DNA from: Empedobacter tilapiae
Lineage (GTDB): Bacteria; Bacteroidota; Bacteroidia; Flavobacteriales; Weeksellaceae
Length of the DNA: 64,000 nucleotides
Direction: 5' to 3'
Assembly: GCF_004785645.1 (NCBI RefSeq)
Contig: NZ_SRPE01000001.1
Span: 310,001 to 374,000, forward strand
This document shows positions 48,241-56,055 of this stretch, one piece after another. Both the position numbers and the translations under genes were made by a program. The first letter of the stretch is position 1. Every line of letters begins with the position of its first letter. Below the pieces are notes generated by a model that was not told the DNA's origin, did no database searches, and was given only the letters and a program-made list of their open reading frames with translations.

Positions 48241-49477
48241 AGTTTTCTTTTCGTTCCTTATACATTTTATCAAAATAATTTCCTAAGGACAAAACCCTAC
48301 TTGCGTCTTCCATGTTAATATATTTCAAAAACATTTTTTCTGTACTATGTCCTGTTGCTTCCATTAACAATGGTGTTGGTATTTTCCCATAAAAATTAGT
48401 CGCAAAACTACGTCTACCTATATGACTACTTAGTAATTTCCATTTTTCCGTTTCAACCTCTTTAGTTCTATGTCCTAATCTTTTTCGAGCTTTAATTAAT
48501 TCATTTAAATTCGCTAGTTTCGCAACTCTTCTTATTCCTATATTATAATGTTGAATATCCATCATTTCAGGAAAATTATTTCCATTTCTAGAAATAGTAT
48601 TTAAAACAGTAGGATGAAGGGGTAACAAAATATTCTTTTTGGTTTTTTTCTGAACAAATCCTATGCATTTCTTTCCATCAATATTTTTCAATTGAAGATT
48701 ATTAAAATTAATAAAATCTGAAAAACGTTGACCTGTATAACAACTAATTAAAAGCCAATCTTTGGCTGCCTTTAAATCTTCAGGAACTTCTGTAGATTTT
48801 ATCTGCATCAATTCATTTTCGGTAAGTGTTATAATCTTTCTTCTTTGCACTTCTCTTCTCATTTCCAGTTCTCTTACATTTGTTCTGATCCCTTTTCTTT
48901 CAGCAAAGTTTAAAATTGTCTTTACAAAATGAATTGTTCTGTATATTGTATTTTCACTATACTCTTCTTTTTTACCAAATATCACAAAGTTTTTTATAAA
49001 ATCTGAATCTATATCTCTTATATACAATACCTTACAAGACGATCCTTCGAATCTCTGTATCATTCGAAAAAAAACGTTGTAACGTTTAAATGTTGAAAAT
49101 GAAATAAGTTCTCTTTTTGAAGTAATGTACCAATTCATATAATATAAAAGTGATCCTTCTGAAAAAAAAGGTTCTTCTTGAGAACATATTTTCTTAATTT
49201 CTTTTGATATAGTTCGTTGTATAGAATATTTTTTATCCTTAAGTTTTGTATCAACAAATTCAGTAAGCTCTTTCTTTATATTATCTAGTTTATTATTTAT
49301 TTTTTTATTTTCTTTTAAATAAATATTTCTTGGACGTTGTTTTTCTTTATCCCAATCCTCCTCTTTTATTTTTAGTGAAGTTCTAAAATTATAATCAATT
49401 TTCTCTCTTTCATCATAAATGTTTAAATTAATATTTTTAACCATTCCTTTTTGAGAAAGAGTAAATTTAAATACCAT
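48239..49477 (-). CDS. Tyrosine recombinase, candidate DNA invertase
   Basis: Site-specific recombinase of 412 residues. The N-terminal part is an arm-binding domain (about 1-80) and a SAM-like core-binding domain (about 105-200, SFSTFKRYNVFFRMIQRFEG). The catalytic domain has the full set: Arg251 in SCYTGQRFSDF, a lysine at 278-280 in QKKTKK, His352 and Arg355 in SSHIGRRSF, His377 in EATGHSTEKMF and nucleophile Tyr386 in LKYI. It belongs to the Bacteroidota integrase group that includes the invertases of phase-variable loci. It reads away from an inverted-repeat segment starting 48 bp upstream. Codon use is rich in AGA and AT-rich codons, unlike the flanking core genes. Confidence 0.92.
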   Translation of the reverse strand: MVFKFTLSQKGMVKNINLNIYDEREKIDYNFRTSLKIKEEDWDKEKQRPRNIYLKENKKINNKLDNIKKELTEFVDTKLKDKKYSIQRTISKEIKKICSQEEPFFSEGSLLYYMNWYITSKRELISFSTFKRYNVFFRMIQRFEGSSCKVLYIRDIDSDFIKNFVIFGKKEEYSENTIYRTIHFVKTILNFAERKGIRTNVRELEMRREVQRRKIITLTENELMQIKSTEVPEDLKAAKDWLLISCYTGQRFSDFINFNNLQLKNIDGKKCIGFVQKKTKKNILLPLHPTVLNTISRNGNNFPEMMDIQHYNIGIRRVAKLANLNELIKARKRLGHRTKEVETEKWKLLSSHIGRRSFATNFYGKIPTPLLMEATGHSTEKMFLKYINMEDASRVLSLGNYFDKMYKERKEN

Positions 49478-49524
49478 ACCTACTTTTTTAAATATCTAAT
49501 AAATAGGCGAATATATAAAAAAAA

Positions 49525-49543
49525 AGTAGTCCTATCTAGACTA
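49525..49543 (+). repeat. Left inverted repeat, candidate recombination site
   Basis: AGTAGTCCTATCTAGACTA. With its flanks it is itself arranged as two arms, AAAGTAGTC (49523-49531) and GACTACTTT (49539-49547), around a 7-nt spacer CTATCTA (49532-49538). This is the layout of a tyrosine-recombinase core site. Confidence 0.8.
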
Positions 49544-49553
49544 CTTTATCTGA

Positions 49554-49561
49554 CAAATCTA
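49554..49561 (-). promoter_or_regulatory. -7 promoter box inside the invertible segment, now facing the recombinase
   Basis: The minus-strand reading is TAGATTTG, an exact TAnnTTTG, 76 nt from the recombinase ATG. No -33 TTG at 17-23 nt was found, so strength is uncertain. Confidence 0.45.
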
Positions 49562-49721
49562 AAAATATTTTTTGAAGAAAAAAACTATTAACTAACTGTT
49601 TTTAAAAAAGTTAATAAATATCATTACTTCATTACATAAAAAATTAATTGTATAAATAATTCTAATTCTCTCATTCCACAAAACATATTACCCTGATTTA
49701 AAATAATATAAGAAATAAAAA

Positions 49722-49740
49722 TAGTCTAGATAGGACTACT
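49722..49740 (-). repeat. Right inverted repeat, candidate recombination site
   Basis: Exact reverse complement of the left repeat. Its arms are TAGTC (49722-49726) and GACTACT (49734-49740) around the spacer TAGATAG, which is the reverse complement of the left spacer. The inner arm is shorter than at the left site. Confidence 0.8.
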
Positions 49741-49769
49741 ATCAAAAAACAACCTTTAAGACCTAAAAC

Positions 49770-50312
49770 ATGAAAACTATAAAGAATCAATATTTCTTTA
49801 TGAGCAGCTATATACTGTTCTCGTTTTTATGTTCATTAATTTCTTCTTCTATTTACAGCCAAACAACTGAGGATAAAATTGAAAATAACCCAACTTATAT
49901 ATATATTATTAAAGGAACTTTAACTGTTAATATTGAGAATATTAGTAACGTTAAAATTGTCCATCAAAAACAATCCAATTCTATAAAAGAGGAAAAGCTC
50001 GTAAAAAAGTTCAAATCAAAAAAAAGAAAACAAAAAGAAAGAACTAATACAATTGTTAAAAACAAAAAACATATAACTCCTTTTTTTTTATTAGATAAAA
50101 ATCAAAGATCAAATTATTCTATTTCTTCTTTTAATAGAAAAAATATCATTTATAACAACGTCAATTATAATCAACATACTATTCTTCTAAAAAAGAGTAA
50201 AGAAATAAAGCATTTTTTTTATTATCAAAGAAATGATTTTGAATATAATATTCATCTAATTGGCTATCTATGTACAAATCTTCATAGTATTCGACCTCCA
50301 CCTTTATTTTAA
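49770..50312 (+). CDS. Secreted basic protein of unknown function, first gene behind the switch
   Basis: A 180-residue protein not recognised. It has an N-terminal hydrophobic signal (about residues 11-31, YILFSFLCSLISSSIYSQ), a predicted beta segment (TYIYIIKGTLTVNIENISNVKIV), a strongly basic stretch (KKFKSKKRKQKER near 84-96), then a tyrosine- and asparagine-rich region and the unusual end SIRPPPLF. It starts 29 bp after the right inverted repeat and 56 bp before the next gene, so it would be the first gene read from an inverted promoter. It might be a processed or leader-like product; nothing shows its role. Confidence 0.6.
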   Translation: MKTIKNQYFFMSSYILFSFLCSLISSSIYSQTTEDKIENNPTYIYIIKGTLTVNIENISNVKIVHQKQSNSIKEEKLVKKFKSKKRKQKERTNTIVKNKKHITPFFLLDKNQRSNYSISSFNRKNIIYNNVNYNQHTILLKKSKEIKHFFYYQRNDFEYNIHLIGYLCTNLHSIRPPPLF

Positions 50313-50368
50313 ATAATACATCATTATTCAAATATTTAAAAATAACCAATATAAAAACCCTTAATCAA

Positions 50369-52183
50369 ATGAAAAAAATATATGCATTTGTATTGATACT
50401 AATATTTACTAGTATTAACAGTATCGGTCAAGTAGGAATAAATACTGACCAACCGAATATGAACACACTCTTACATGTTTCTGAAAAACAAAATGAAACA
50501 GATCCAAGTAATCAAAACAAATTAAAAGGAATTTTGATTCCGCGTTTAACAGAAATAGAAAGAGATTTATTAACATATGAAGATCCTTTAACTAATCCTA
50601 AAGTTTTAAAATTATTTCAAACAGATAATAGTTTACTTATTTATAACACTACAGAAGATTGTTACAATTATTGGAATTATCTTGAACAAGAATGGAAAAG
50701 TTTATGTGGTAAACTAGGTAAAGCTGAATTTAGTTTTGATTGTGCTCAAGTTCAAGTGAGAGGCACATACATAGAAGGTAAAGAGTTAACAACATCTAAT
50801 TTTTTGAATATTCCTATTATCGTTACAAAACCAGGAGAATATGTAATAACTGCTACAACAGAAAATGGCTATAGCTTTACAACATCTGGAACTTTTCTTA
50901 ATATAGGTAACTATACTGTTCAAGTTCAAGGACAAGGTACTCCTTTAGCTGTACAAAAAGATAACCTTTCTATAAGTGCTAATGGAATTGATATAAATTG
51001 TACTCCTCCTGTGCAGGTTGAAGTATTAACAGCAGCTGCAACTTATACTATAGGATGTAAAAGCATAAAAGTAAATGGCGTTTACAAATCTGGAGTGCCA
51101 TTGACTAGTACTAATACAATTACTGTACCTGTAACAGTTACTAATCTTGGTAGCTGGGAAATGAAGACTAATACTGTTGATGGTATTTCTTTTAACGGTT
51201 CGGGGACATTTACAACTACAGGAACTCAATATGTAACATTAAATGGTACAGGAACACCAACTTCTGTTGATTTAAAAACTTTAACCTTAATACACAATAG
51301 TGATGGATTAGAAAATTCAAGTTGTCAATTTAAAGTAAGAATCGTTATTCCAAAGAAAAGAGTATTAGGTATAGGATTAGCAACTACTTATGGTTATAAT
51401 ATTTCAAATAATAGACCTTCAAGAACATTATTAGAAAAGAACACCAATTTTGGAACATTAGAAAATAGTGTAGTTGCATACGAAGGATGGGATGAATTTA
51501 TTAATGGTTCAAATAATCCTAGTGCAACTCAATTACAGAGTTGGTTATTAGGACCAAATCCTATTGATATAGTTGTTATTGGGTATTCATATAACATGAA
51601 TCAGGCTGAGGCTGATGTTTTTTTAGAATACTTAAAACAAGGTGGGGTATTAATTGCTCATACTGAAGGTGCATCAGGAAATCAAATCATGATGAGAACA
51701 ATTTTTAACGATCCTACTCTTACTCAACAAACTACAGGAGGGACAGGAGATGGAAGAACATATACTTTACCTATTTTTGACGATCCTATTGTAAATGGTC
51801 CTTTTGGCGATTTAAGAGGAAAAGTATGGGGGGATGATGCTACTGATGCTGTATATTTCACAAATATTCCTACAGGAGATATTGTGCCATATTCAAATGC
51901 TATGAATGCAAATAATAATACAGGAGCTGTAGCCAATTCAATAACAGCTTTCCGCCATAAAACATTTAATTTCATTTGGATTGGAGAAGGAGGTTTCACT
52001 TCTCAATCAGGTGATGCTACTGCAATATCAAGCAATATAATATGTCCATTTATACTAGATAGTAATGATTTTCCTGTTGCAAAAACAACATATGCAAGAC
52101 CTGTATATAATTCTGTTTTTTTTGCTAATACAATGGCATGGGCAATAGAGCAAGCAGAATTTAATGGAATCAATACAAAATAG
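50369..52183 (+). CDS. Large secreted surface-type protein with two Ig-like repeats and a C-terminal alpha/beta domain
   Basis: A 604-residue exported protein. The signal peptide ends near residue 20 (SINSIGQ). Next comes GQVGINTDQPNMNTLLHVSE and KLKGILIPRLTEIERD..LLIYNTTEDCYNYWN, a start shared by many Flavobacteriia secreted proteins. Two homologous units follow (about 125-210 and 230-320), each with a cysteine start, GxYxxGxxLT, PVxVTxxG and SGTFxxxGxxxVxLxGxGTP, suggesting Ig-like beta sandwiches. Residues 330-604 look like an alpha/beta glutamine-amidotransferase-like fold (DIVVIGYSYNMNQAEADVFLEYLKQGGVLIAHTEG). No T9SS or exosortase tail is visible. Function unknown; a phase-variable surface protein is inferred from the switch upstream. 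Confidence 0.72.
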   Translation: MKKIYAFVLILIFTSINSIGQVGINTDQPNMNTLLHVSEKQNETDPSNQNKLKGILIPRLTEIERDLLTYEDPLTNPKVLKLFQTDNSLLIYNTTEDCYNYWNYLEQEWKSLCGKLGKAEFSFDCAQVQVRGTYIEGKELTTSNFLNIPIIVTKPGEYVITATTENGYSFTTSGTFLNIGNYTVQVQGQGTPLAVQKDNLSISANGIDINCTPPVQVEVLTAAATYTIGCKSIKVNGVYKSGVPLTSTNTITVPVTVTNLGSWEMKTNTVDGISFNGSGTFTTTGTQYVTLNGTGTPTSVDLKTLTLIHNSDGLENSSCQFKVRIVIPKKRVLGIGLATTYGYNISNNRPSRTLLEKNTNFGTLENSVVAYEGWDEFINGSNNPSATQLQSWLLGPNPIDIVVIGYSYNMNQAEADVFLEYLKQGGVLIAHTEGASGNQIMMRTIFNDPTLTQQTTGGTGDGRTYTLPIFDDPIVNGPFGDLRGKVWGDDATDAVYFTNIPTGDIVPYSNAMNANNNTGAVANSITAFRHKTFNFIWIGEGGFTSQSGDATAISSNIICPFILDSNDFPVAKTTYARPVYNSVFFANTMAWAIEQAEFNGINTK

Positions 52184-52220
52184 CATTTAAAATGATTGCT
52201 AATTTATTCATTCAAAAATT

Positions 52221-52252
52221 ACAAAAGCGGGATAGCAATATCCCGTGCTTGT
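52221..52252. repeat. GCAA-tetraloop hairpin between the surface protein and HTH genes
   Basis: CGGGATA (52228-52234) and TATCCCG (52239-52245) close a GCAA loop. Outer bases ACAA..GC and GC.TTGT extend the pairing with small bulges. There is no T run, so it is unlikely to be a simple terminator. Only one copy is in this window. Confidence 0.5.
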
Positions 52253-52286
52253 AACCAATTAAATCCTAACTAAATATTCTAGACTC

Positions 52287-52712
52287 ATGAACTTCAAGAA
52301 TATTCATATCGGGCATCTCATTAAACAAAGAGTTAAAGAATGTCAGATAGAAAATCCTAGAATTTGTAATTTCTTAAAATGCACAGAAGAAGAAATTCAG
52401 GAAATGTATCAGGCTGAAAGTTTAGATTCAAAGGTTATTTTGTTGTGGGCAAAACTACTGGAATATGACTTTTTTAGAATATATTCTCAGCATCTCATTC
52501 TATATTCACCTGCTAACTTAGATTATATTAAAACCGATGAGAAAGAAGATACTTCTTTACCTAGATTTCGAAAAAATATTTACACAAAAGAAATCATCGG
52601 ATTTATCTTAGAGCAAATAAACTCTAAAAAAATGACGAAAAGGCAAGTAATAGAACGTTACAAAATTCCTAAAACCACATTATACAAATGGCTTAGTAAA
52701 TACAACCAATAA
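52287..52712 (+). CDS. Helix-turn-helix protein, transposase-OrfA-like DNA-binding fold
   Basis: A 141-residue protein with no catalytic domain. The N-terminal part (IGHLIKQRVKECQIENPRICNFLKCTEEEIQEMY, in helical form) resembles a Cro/C1-type fold. The C-terminal 45 residues (IIGFILEQINSKKMTKRQVIERYKIPKTTLYKWLSKY) are a transposase-type helix-turn-helix. It is followed 15 bp later by a second small protein with a matching C-terminal unit. The pair may be regulators derived from a transposon, or remnants of one. It lies downstream of the surface protein in the island. Confidence 0.7.
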   Translation: MNFKNIHIGHLIKQRVKECQIENPRICNFLKCTEEEIQEMYQAESLDSKVILLWAKLLEYDFFRIYSQHLILYSPANLDYIKTDEKEDTSLPRFRKNIYTKEIIGFILEQINSKKMTKRQVIERYKIPKTTLYKWLSKYNQ

Positions 52713-52727
52713 CTTAAAAAAAACAAT

Positions 52728-53045
52728 ATGAATTCGCCCAACTATAAAATCATTTATTTTGATATTATAAATCAAAAACATCCCGAAAAATTGGATCAAT
52801 GCATTGATATTCTAAACAAAAAAAAACTAAATTCAATAGATATTATTGAACTTAATAAAAGAATTTTTCCTAAACAAGATACAGAAACGGAAAAATTTAA
52901 TCAAAAACAACGCTCTTACTCAAAAAACGATATTATTTATATCCTTCAATTTCAAAAAAAATATCATCTAAATAATTCGCAAATCGCAAGCAAATTTAAA
53001 TTAAGTAGAAACACTATTGCGAAGTGGAAAAAAATGTTTGTATAA
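52728..53045 (+). CDS. Small helix-turn-helix protein, partner of the preceding gene
   Basis: A 105-residue protein whose last 45 residues (IIYILQFQKKYHLNNSQIASKFKLSRNTIAKWKKMF) form a transposase-type helix-turn-helix that parallels the end of the 52287-52712 product. The first 60 residues are charged and helical with no clear domain (KIIYFDIINQKHPEKLDQCIDIL). It shows no DDE or serine-recombinase residues. It is the last gene of the island before the polA-side terminator. Confidence 0.65.
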   Translation: MNSPNYKIIYFDIINQKHPEKLDQCIDILNKKKLNSIDIIELNKRIFPKQDTETEKFNQKQRSYSKNDIIYILQFQKKYHLNNSQIASKFKLSRNTIAKWKKMFV

Positions 53046-53093
53046 ATCCAATTAACAATTAACTCTTTTAAATTAAAAATTATAAAAAATAAA

Positions 53094-53122
53094 AAAACGC
53101 CACTTATAAGAGTGGCGTTTTA
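53094..53122. terminator. Bidirectional terminator at the right edge of the island
   Basis: AAAACGCCACT (53095-53105) pairs with AGTGGCGTTTT (53111-53121), with A and T runs on both sides. It serves the HTH gene on the left and polA on the right. Confidence 0.85.
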
Positions 53123-53142
53123 AACTATGTAATATTTAAATT

Positions 53143-55980
53143 TTAGTGTGCTTCTAACCAATTCGCTCCTACTCCGACTTCTGCAATTAACGGAACATCC
53201 ATTTGCATTGCCGCTTCCATAGTCGATTTGATTAATTCAGATACTTTTTCCACCTCATCTTTCGGTGCATCAAAAATTAACTCATCATGCACTTGCAAGA
53301 TCATTTTGGTTTTGTAATTTTTCTTCAATTCTTTCTGAATTTGAATCATTGCCATTTTCACGATATCCGCTGCAGTTCCCTGTATTGGCGCATTTACCGC
53401 ATTACGTTCAGCATGTGAACGTACGACAGCATTTCTCGAATTGATATCTTTCAAATAACGACGACGTCCCATCAAGGTTTCTACAAAACCTTGATCACGA
53501 GCGACCTCAACTTGTTTTTCGATATACGCTTTCAACGTTGGATACGTTTCGTAATACGCATCAATCAATGCTTTTGCTTCTTTACGCGAAATATTCGCTT
53601 GATCTGCCAAACCGAAAGCCGAAACACCATAAATAATTCCGAAGTTTACTGTTTTCGCTTGACTACGCTGTTCACGCGTTACCTCATCCAGCGCAACATT
53701 GAAAACTTTTGCTGCCGTAGAAGCATGAATATCTTCTCCATGTTTGAAAGCCTCTACCATTGCAGGATCTTGTGACATTTGCGCAATCAAACGCAATTCA
53801 ATTTGAGAATAGTCAGCAGAAATAATAACATGATTTGCGTCTCGTGCAACAAAGGCTTTACGAATCTGCTGACCTTCTTCTGAACGAATTGGAATGTTCT
53901 GTAAATTTGGATTAACAGAAGATAAACGTCCCGTTGCAGCAACCGTTTGCGCATATGTTGTATGAACACGACCAGTTTTTGGATTAACTAATTCTGGCAA
54001 TGCATCAATATAAGTCGATTTTAATTTTTGTAATTGGCGATACTCTAAAATATCATTGATAATTGGATGTTTATCTTTCAGTTTCGATAAAATTTCTTCT
54101 CCTGTTGCGTATTGTCCTGTTTTGGTCTTCTTCGCTTTTGGATCTAATTGTAATTTATCAAACAAGATTTCTCCCAATTGTTTTGGCGAATTAAGATTGA
54201 ATTCTTCTCCAGCATCTTCCTGAATTTTTGCTTCTAATTCTCTTAATTTCGCTTCATGTTTTACTGAAAGTTCTTTCAAAAACGGAACATCCAAATTAAC
54301 ACCTTCCAATTCCATATCAGCCAAAACTTGCATCAAAGGCATTTCAAGATCAGTGAATAATTTGTGTGTATTTGCTTTGATTAATTCTGGTTCGAAAATA
54401 TTTTTCAACTGATTTGTAATATCAGAATCTTCAACTCCATATTCTGTTTGCTCCATTAACGGAACATCACGGAAATTCTTTTGATTTTTTCCTTTTTTTC
54501 CAATCAAACTTTCAATTGAAACGGGTTGATAACTCAAATAAGTTTCCGACAATACGTCCATATTGTGACGCATATCTGGATTAATCAAATAATGCGCAAT
54601 CATCGTATCAAAGTTTTGACCTAAAACAACAATTTCATATTTGTTTAAAACTTTGATATCATATTTTAAATTTTGACCAATTTTCGAAATTGATTCATCT
54701 TCAAAAAATGGTTTAAATTCATTAATAATTGTTTTTGTTTCTTCGAAATCTGCTGAAAAAGGTACATAATATCCTTTTCCTTTTTCCCATGAAAATGAAA
54801 TCCCAACCAATTCTGCATTCAAAGCATCCAAAGAAGTTGTTTCCGTATCAAACGTCACTTCTTTCTGCTTTAAAATATTTCGTAACAAAATTTCTCGACC
54901 TTTTTTTGTATCGATTAATTGATATAAATGATTCGTCGATAAAATATCTGTAAAAGCAGAATTTTGAGGAATAATCTCTTCATCAGAAGTAAAATCAAAC
55001 AAAGATTGTTGCGCAGTTTGCACTTGATTAGACGAAACCTGACTTGCCGCAGAAATTTCTTCCTGTGCTTCTTTTATTATCCCAGAAGCATCCAAACCAT
55101 AAATTCTGTAAACCGTTTCTAACATTCGGCGGAATTCTAATTCTGTAAAAAGTTCAGTTACTTTTTCAATATCTGGTGGACAAACCGTTAAATCTTCTTC
55201 ATCAAATTCAACTGGAGCATCAGTAATAATCGTTGCTAATTTTTTCGAAAGAATTCCAAGCTCTTTATTCTCTTCAATCTTTTCTTTAGCTTTCCCTTTT
55301 AATTTATCTGTATTAGCTAAAAGGTTTTCCAATGATCCAAATTCTTTCAAATATTTACTTGCCGTTTTCGCACCAACACCTGGTAATCCTGGAATATTAT
55401 CCACAGCATCTCCCATCATTCCAAGATAATCGATAACTTGAATAGGATCATCTATTTCAAATTTTTCTTTGACTTCTTCAATTCCCCAAATCTCAACACC
55501 TTTTCCATTTGCAGCAGGGCGATACATTTTGATATTTTCCGTTACCAATTGTGCAAAATCCTTATCAGGAGTTACCATATAGGTTGTATAACCAGCCTTT
55601 TCCGCTTTTTGCGCCAAAGTTCCGATAACATCATCTGCTTCGTAACCTTCAGCAAAAAGTACTGGAATTTTTAACGCTCGTAAAATATCTTGAATATAAG
55701 GAACTCCTTGACGAATAGCCTCTGGTGTTTCATCTCGATTTGCTTTATACTCAGGATAATCTACAGTACGAACTGTAGCTTGTCCTACATCAAAAACAAC
55801 GGCTAAATGTGTTGGTTGTTCACGACGAATAACATCAAACAGAGAATTAGCAAATCCCATAATTGCTGATGTATTAAATCCTTTCGAGTTGATTCGTGGA
55901 TTTTTGATAAATGCATAATATCCTCTAAAAATTAAGGCATAAGCATCTAACAAAAAAAGTCTTTTATCTTCTTGATTCAT
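53143..55980 (-). CDS. polA: DNA polymerase I
   Basis: Repair and gap-filling polymerase. I start it at the ATG at 55980 (MNQEDKRLFLLDAYALIFRGYYAF), giving 945 residues; the longer frame from 56031 would translate an intergenic repeat-like spacer. Domains: 5'-3' exonuclease (about 1-290, YEADDVIGTLAQKAEKAG and DAVDNIPGLPGVGAKTA), 3'-5' exonuclease (about 345-530) with an intact DTETTSLD start, and polymerase (about 560-945) with ISADYSQIELRLIAQ, AKTVNFGIIYGVSAFGL and LQVHDELIFDAP. All three activities look intact. Confidence 0.96.
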   Translation of the reverse strand: MNQEDKRLFLLDAYALIFRGYYAFIKNPRINSKGFNTSAIMGFANSLFDVIRREQPTHLAVVFDVGQATVRTVDYPEYKANRDETPEAIRQGVPYIQDILRALKIPVLFAEGYEADDVIGTLAQKAEKAGYTTYMVTPDKDFAQLVTENIKMYRPAANGKGVEIWGIEEVKEKFEIDDPIQVIDYLGMMGDAVDNIPGLPGVGAKTASKYLKEFGSLENLLANTDKLKGKAKEKIEENKELGILSKKLATIITDAPVEFDEEDLTVCPPDIEKVTELFTELEFRRMLETVYRIYGLDASGIIKEAQEEISAASQVSSNQVQTAQQSLFDFTSDEEIIPQNSAFTDILSTNHLYQLIDTKKGREILLRNILKQKEVTFDTETTSLDALNAELVGISFSWEKGKGYYVPFSADFEETKTIINEFKPFFEDESISKIGQNLKYDIKVLNKYEIVVLGQNFDTMIAHYLINPDMRHNMDVLSETYLSYQPVSIESLIGKKGKNQKNFRDVPLMEQTEYGVEDSDITNQLKNIFEPELIKANTHKLFTDLEMPLMQVLADMELEGVNLDVPFLKELSVKHEAKLRELEAKIQEDAGEEFNLNSPKQLGEILFDKLQLDPKAKKTKTGQYATGEEILSKLKDKHPIINDILEYRQLQKLKSTYIDALPELVNPKTGRVHTTYAQTVAATGRLSSVNPNLQNIPIRSEEGQQIRKAFVARDANHVIISADYSQIELRLIAQMSQDPAMVEAFKHGEDIHASTAAKVFNVALDEVTREQRSQAKTVNFGIIYGVSAFGLADQANISRKEAKALIDAYYETYPTLKAYIEKQVEVARDQGFVETLMGRRRYLKDINSRNAVVRSHAERNAVNAPIQGTAADIVKMAMIQIQKELKKNYKTKMILQVHDELIFDAPKDEVEKVSELIKSTMEAAMQMDVPLIAEVGVGANWLEAH

Positions 55981-56055
55981 ATAATTTTCGTTATGCGAAA
56001 AGCGATGAGCGTTAAGCGAAAATTTTCGCAAACCGCTAACCGCAATACGTTTATC
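55981..56055. repeat. Intergenic spacer of short GCGAAA/TTCGC repeats upstream of polA
   Basis: This 75-bp gap is packed with related short words: TTATGCGAAAAGCG, GCGTTAAGCGAAAATTTTCGC and ACCGCTAACCGC, in both directions. The AAGCGAAAATTTTCGC part holds the palindrome GCGAAAATTTTCGC (56016-56029). A similar spacer of TTCG-type words lies at 63634-63686. Confidence 0.5.

Larger units (their letters stand above)
49525..49740. promoter_or_regulatory. Candidate invertible promoter segment bounded by 19-bp inverted repeats
   Basis: The 216-bp segment between the recombinase and the rightward surface locus is bounded by AGTAGTCCTATCTAGACTA (49525-49543) and its exact reverse complement (49722-49740). 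The inner 178 bp has no gene and is very AT-rich. The only exact TAnnTTTG box is at 49554-49561 and reads left, toward the recombinase. Inversion would move it to 49704-49711 reading right, 58 nt before the ATG at 49770. In the orientation given, the rightward genes are therefore predicted to be off. Repeats and box are seen; inversion itself is inferred. Confidence 0.75.

Noticed and set aside
48201-53122. Integrated prophage or integrative element
   Set aside because: There is a recombinase but no direct-repeat attachment sites, tRNA target, phage structural, relaxase or mobilisation genes; the inverted repeats fit local inversion better.
55981-56031. N-terminal extension of PolA
   Set aside because: It translates the repeat-like spacer; homologous PolA proteins start at the MNQEDKRLFLLDAYALIFRG position.
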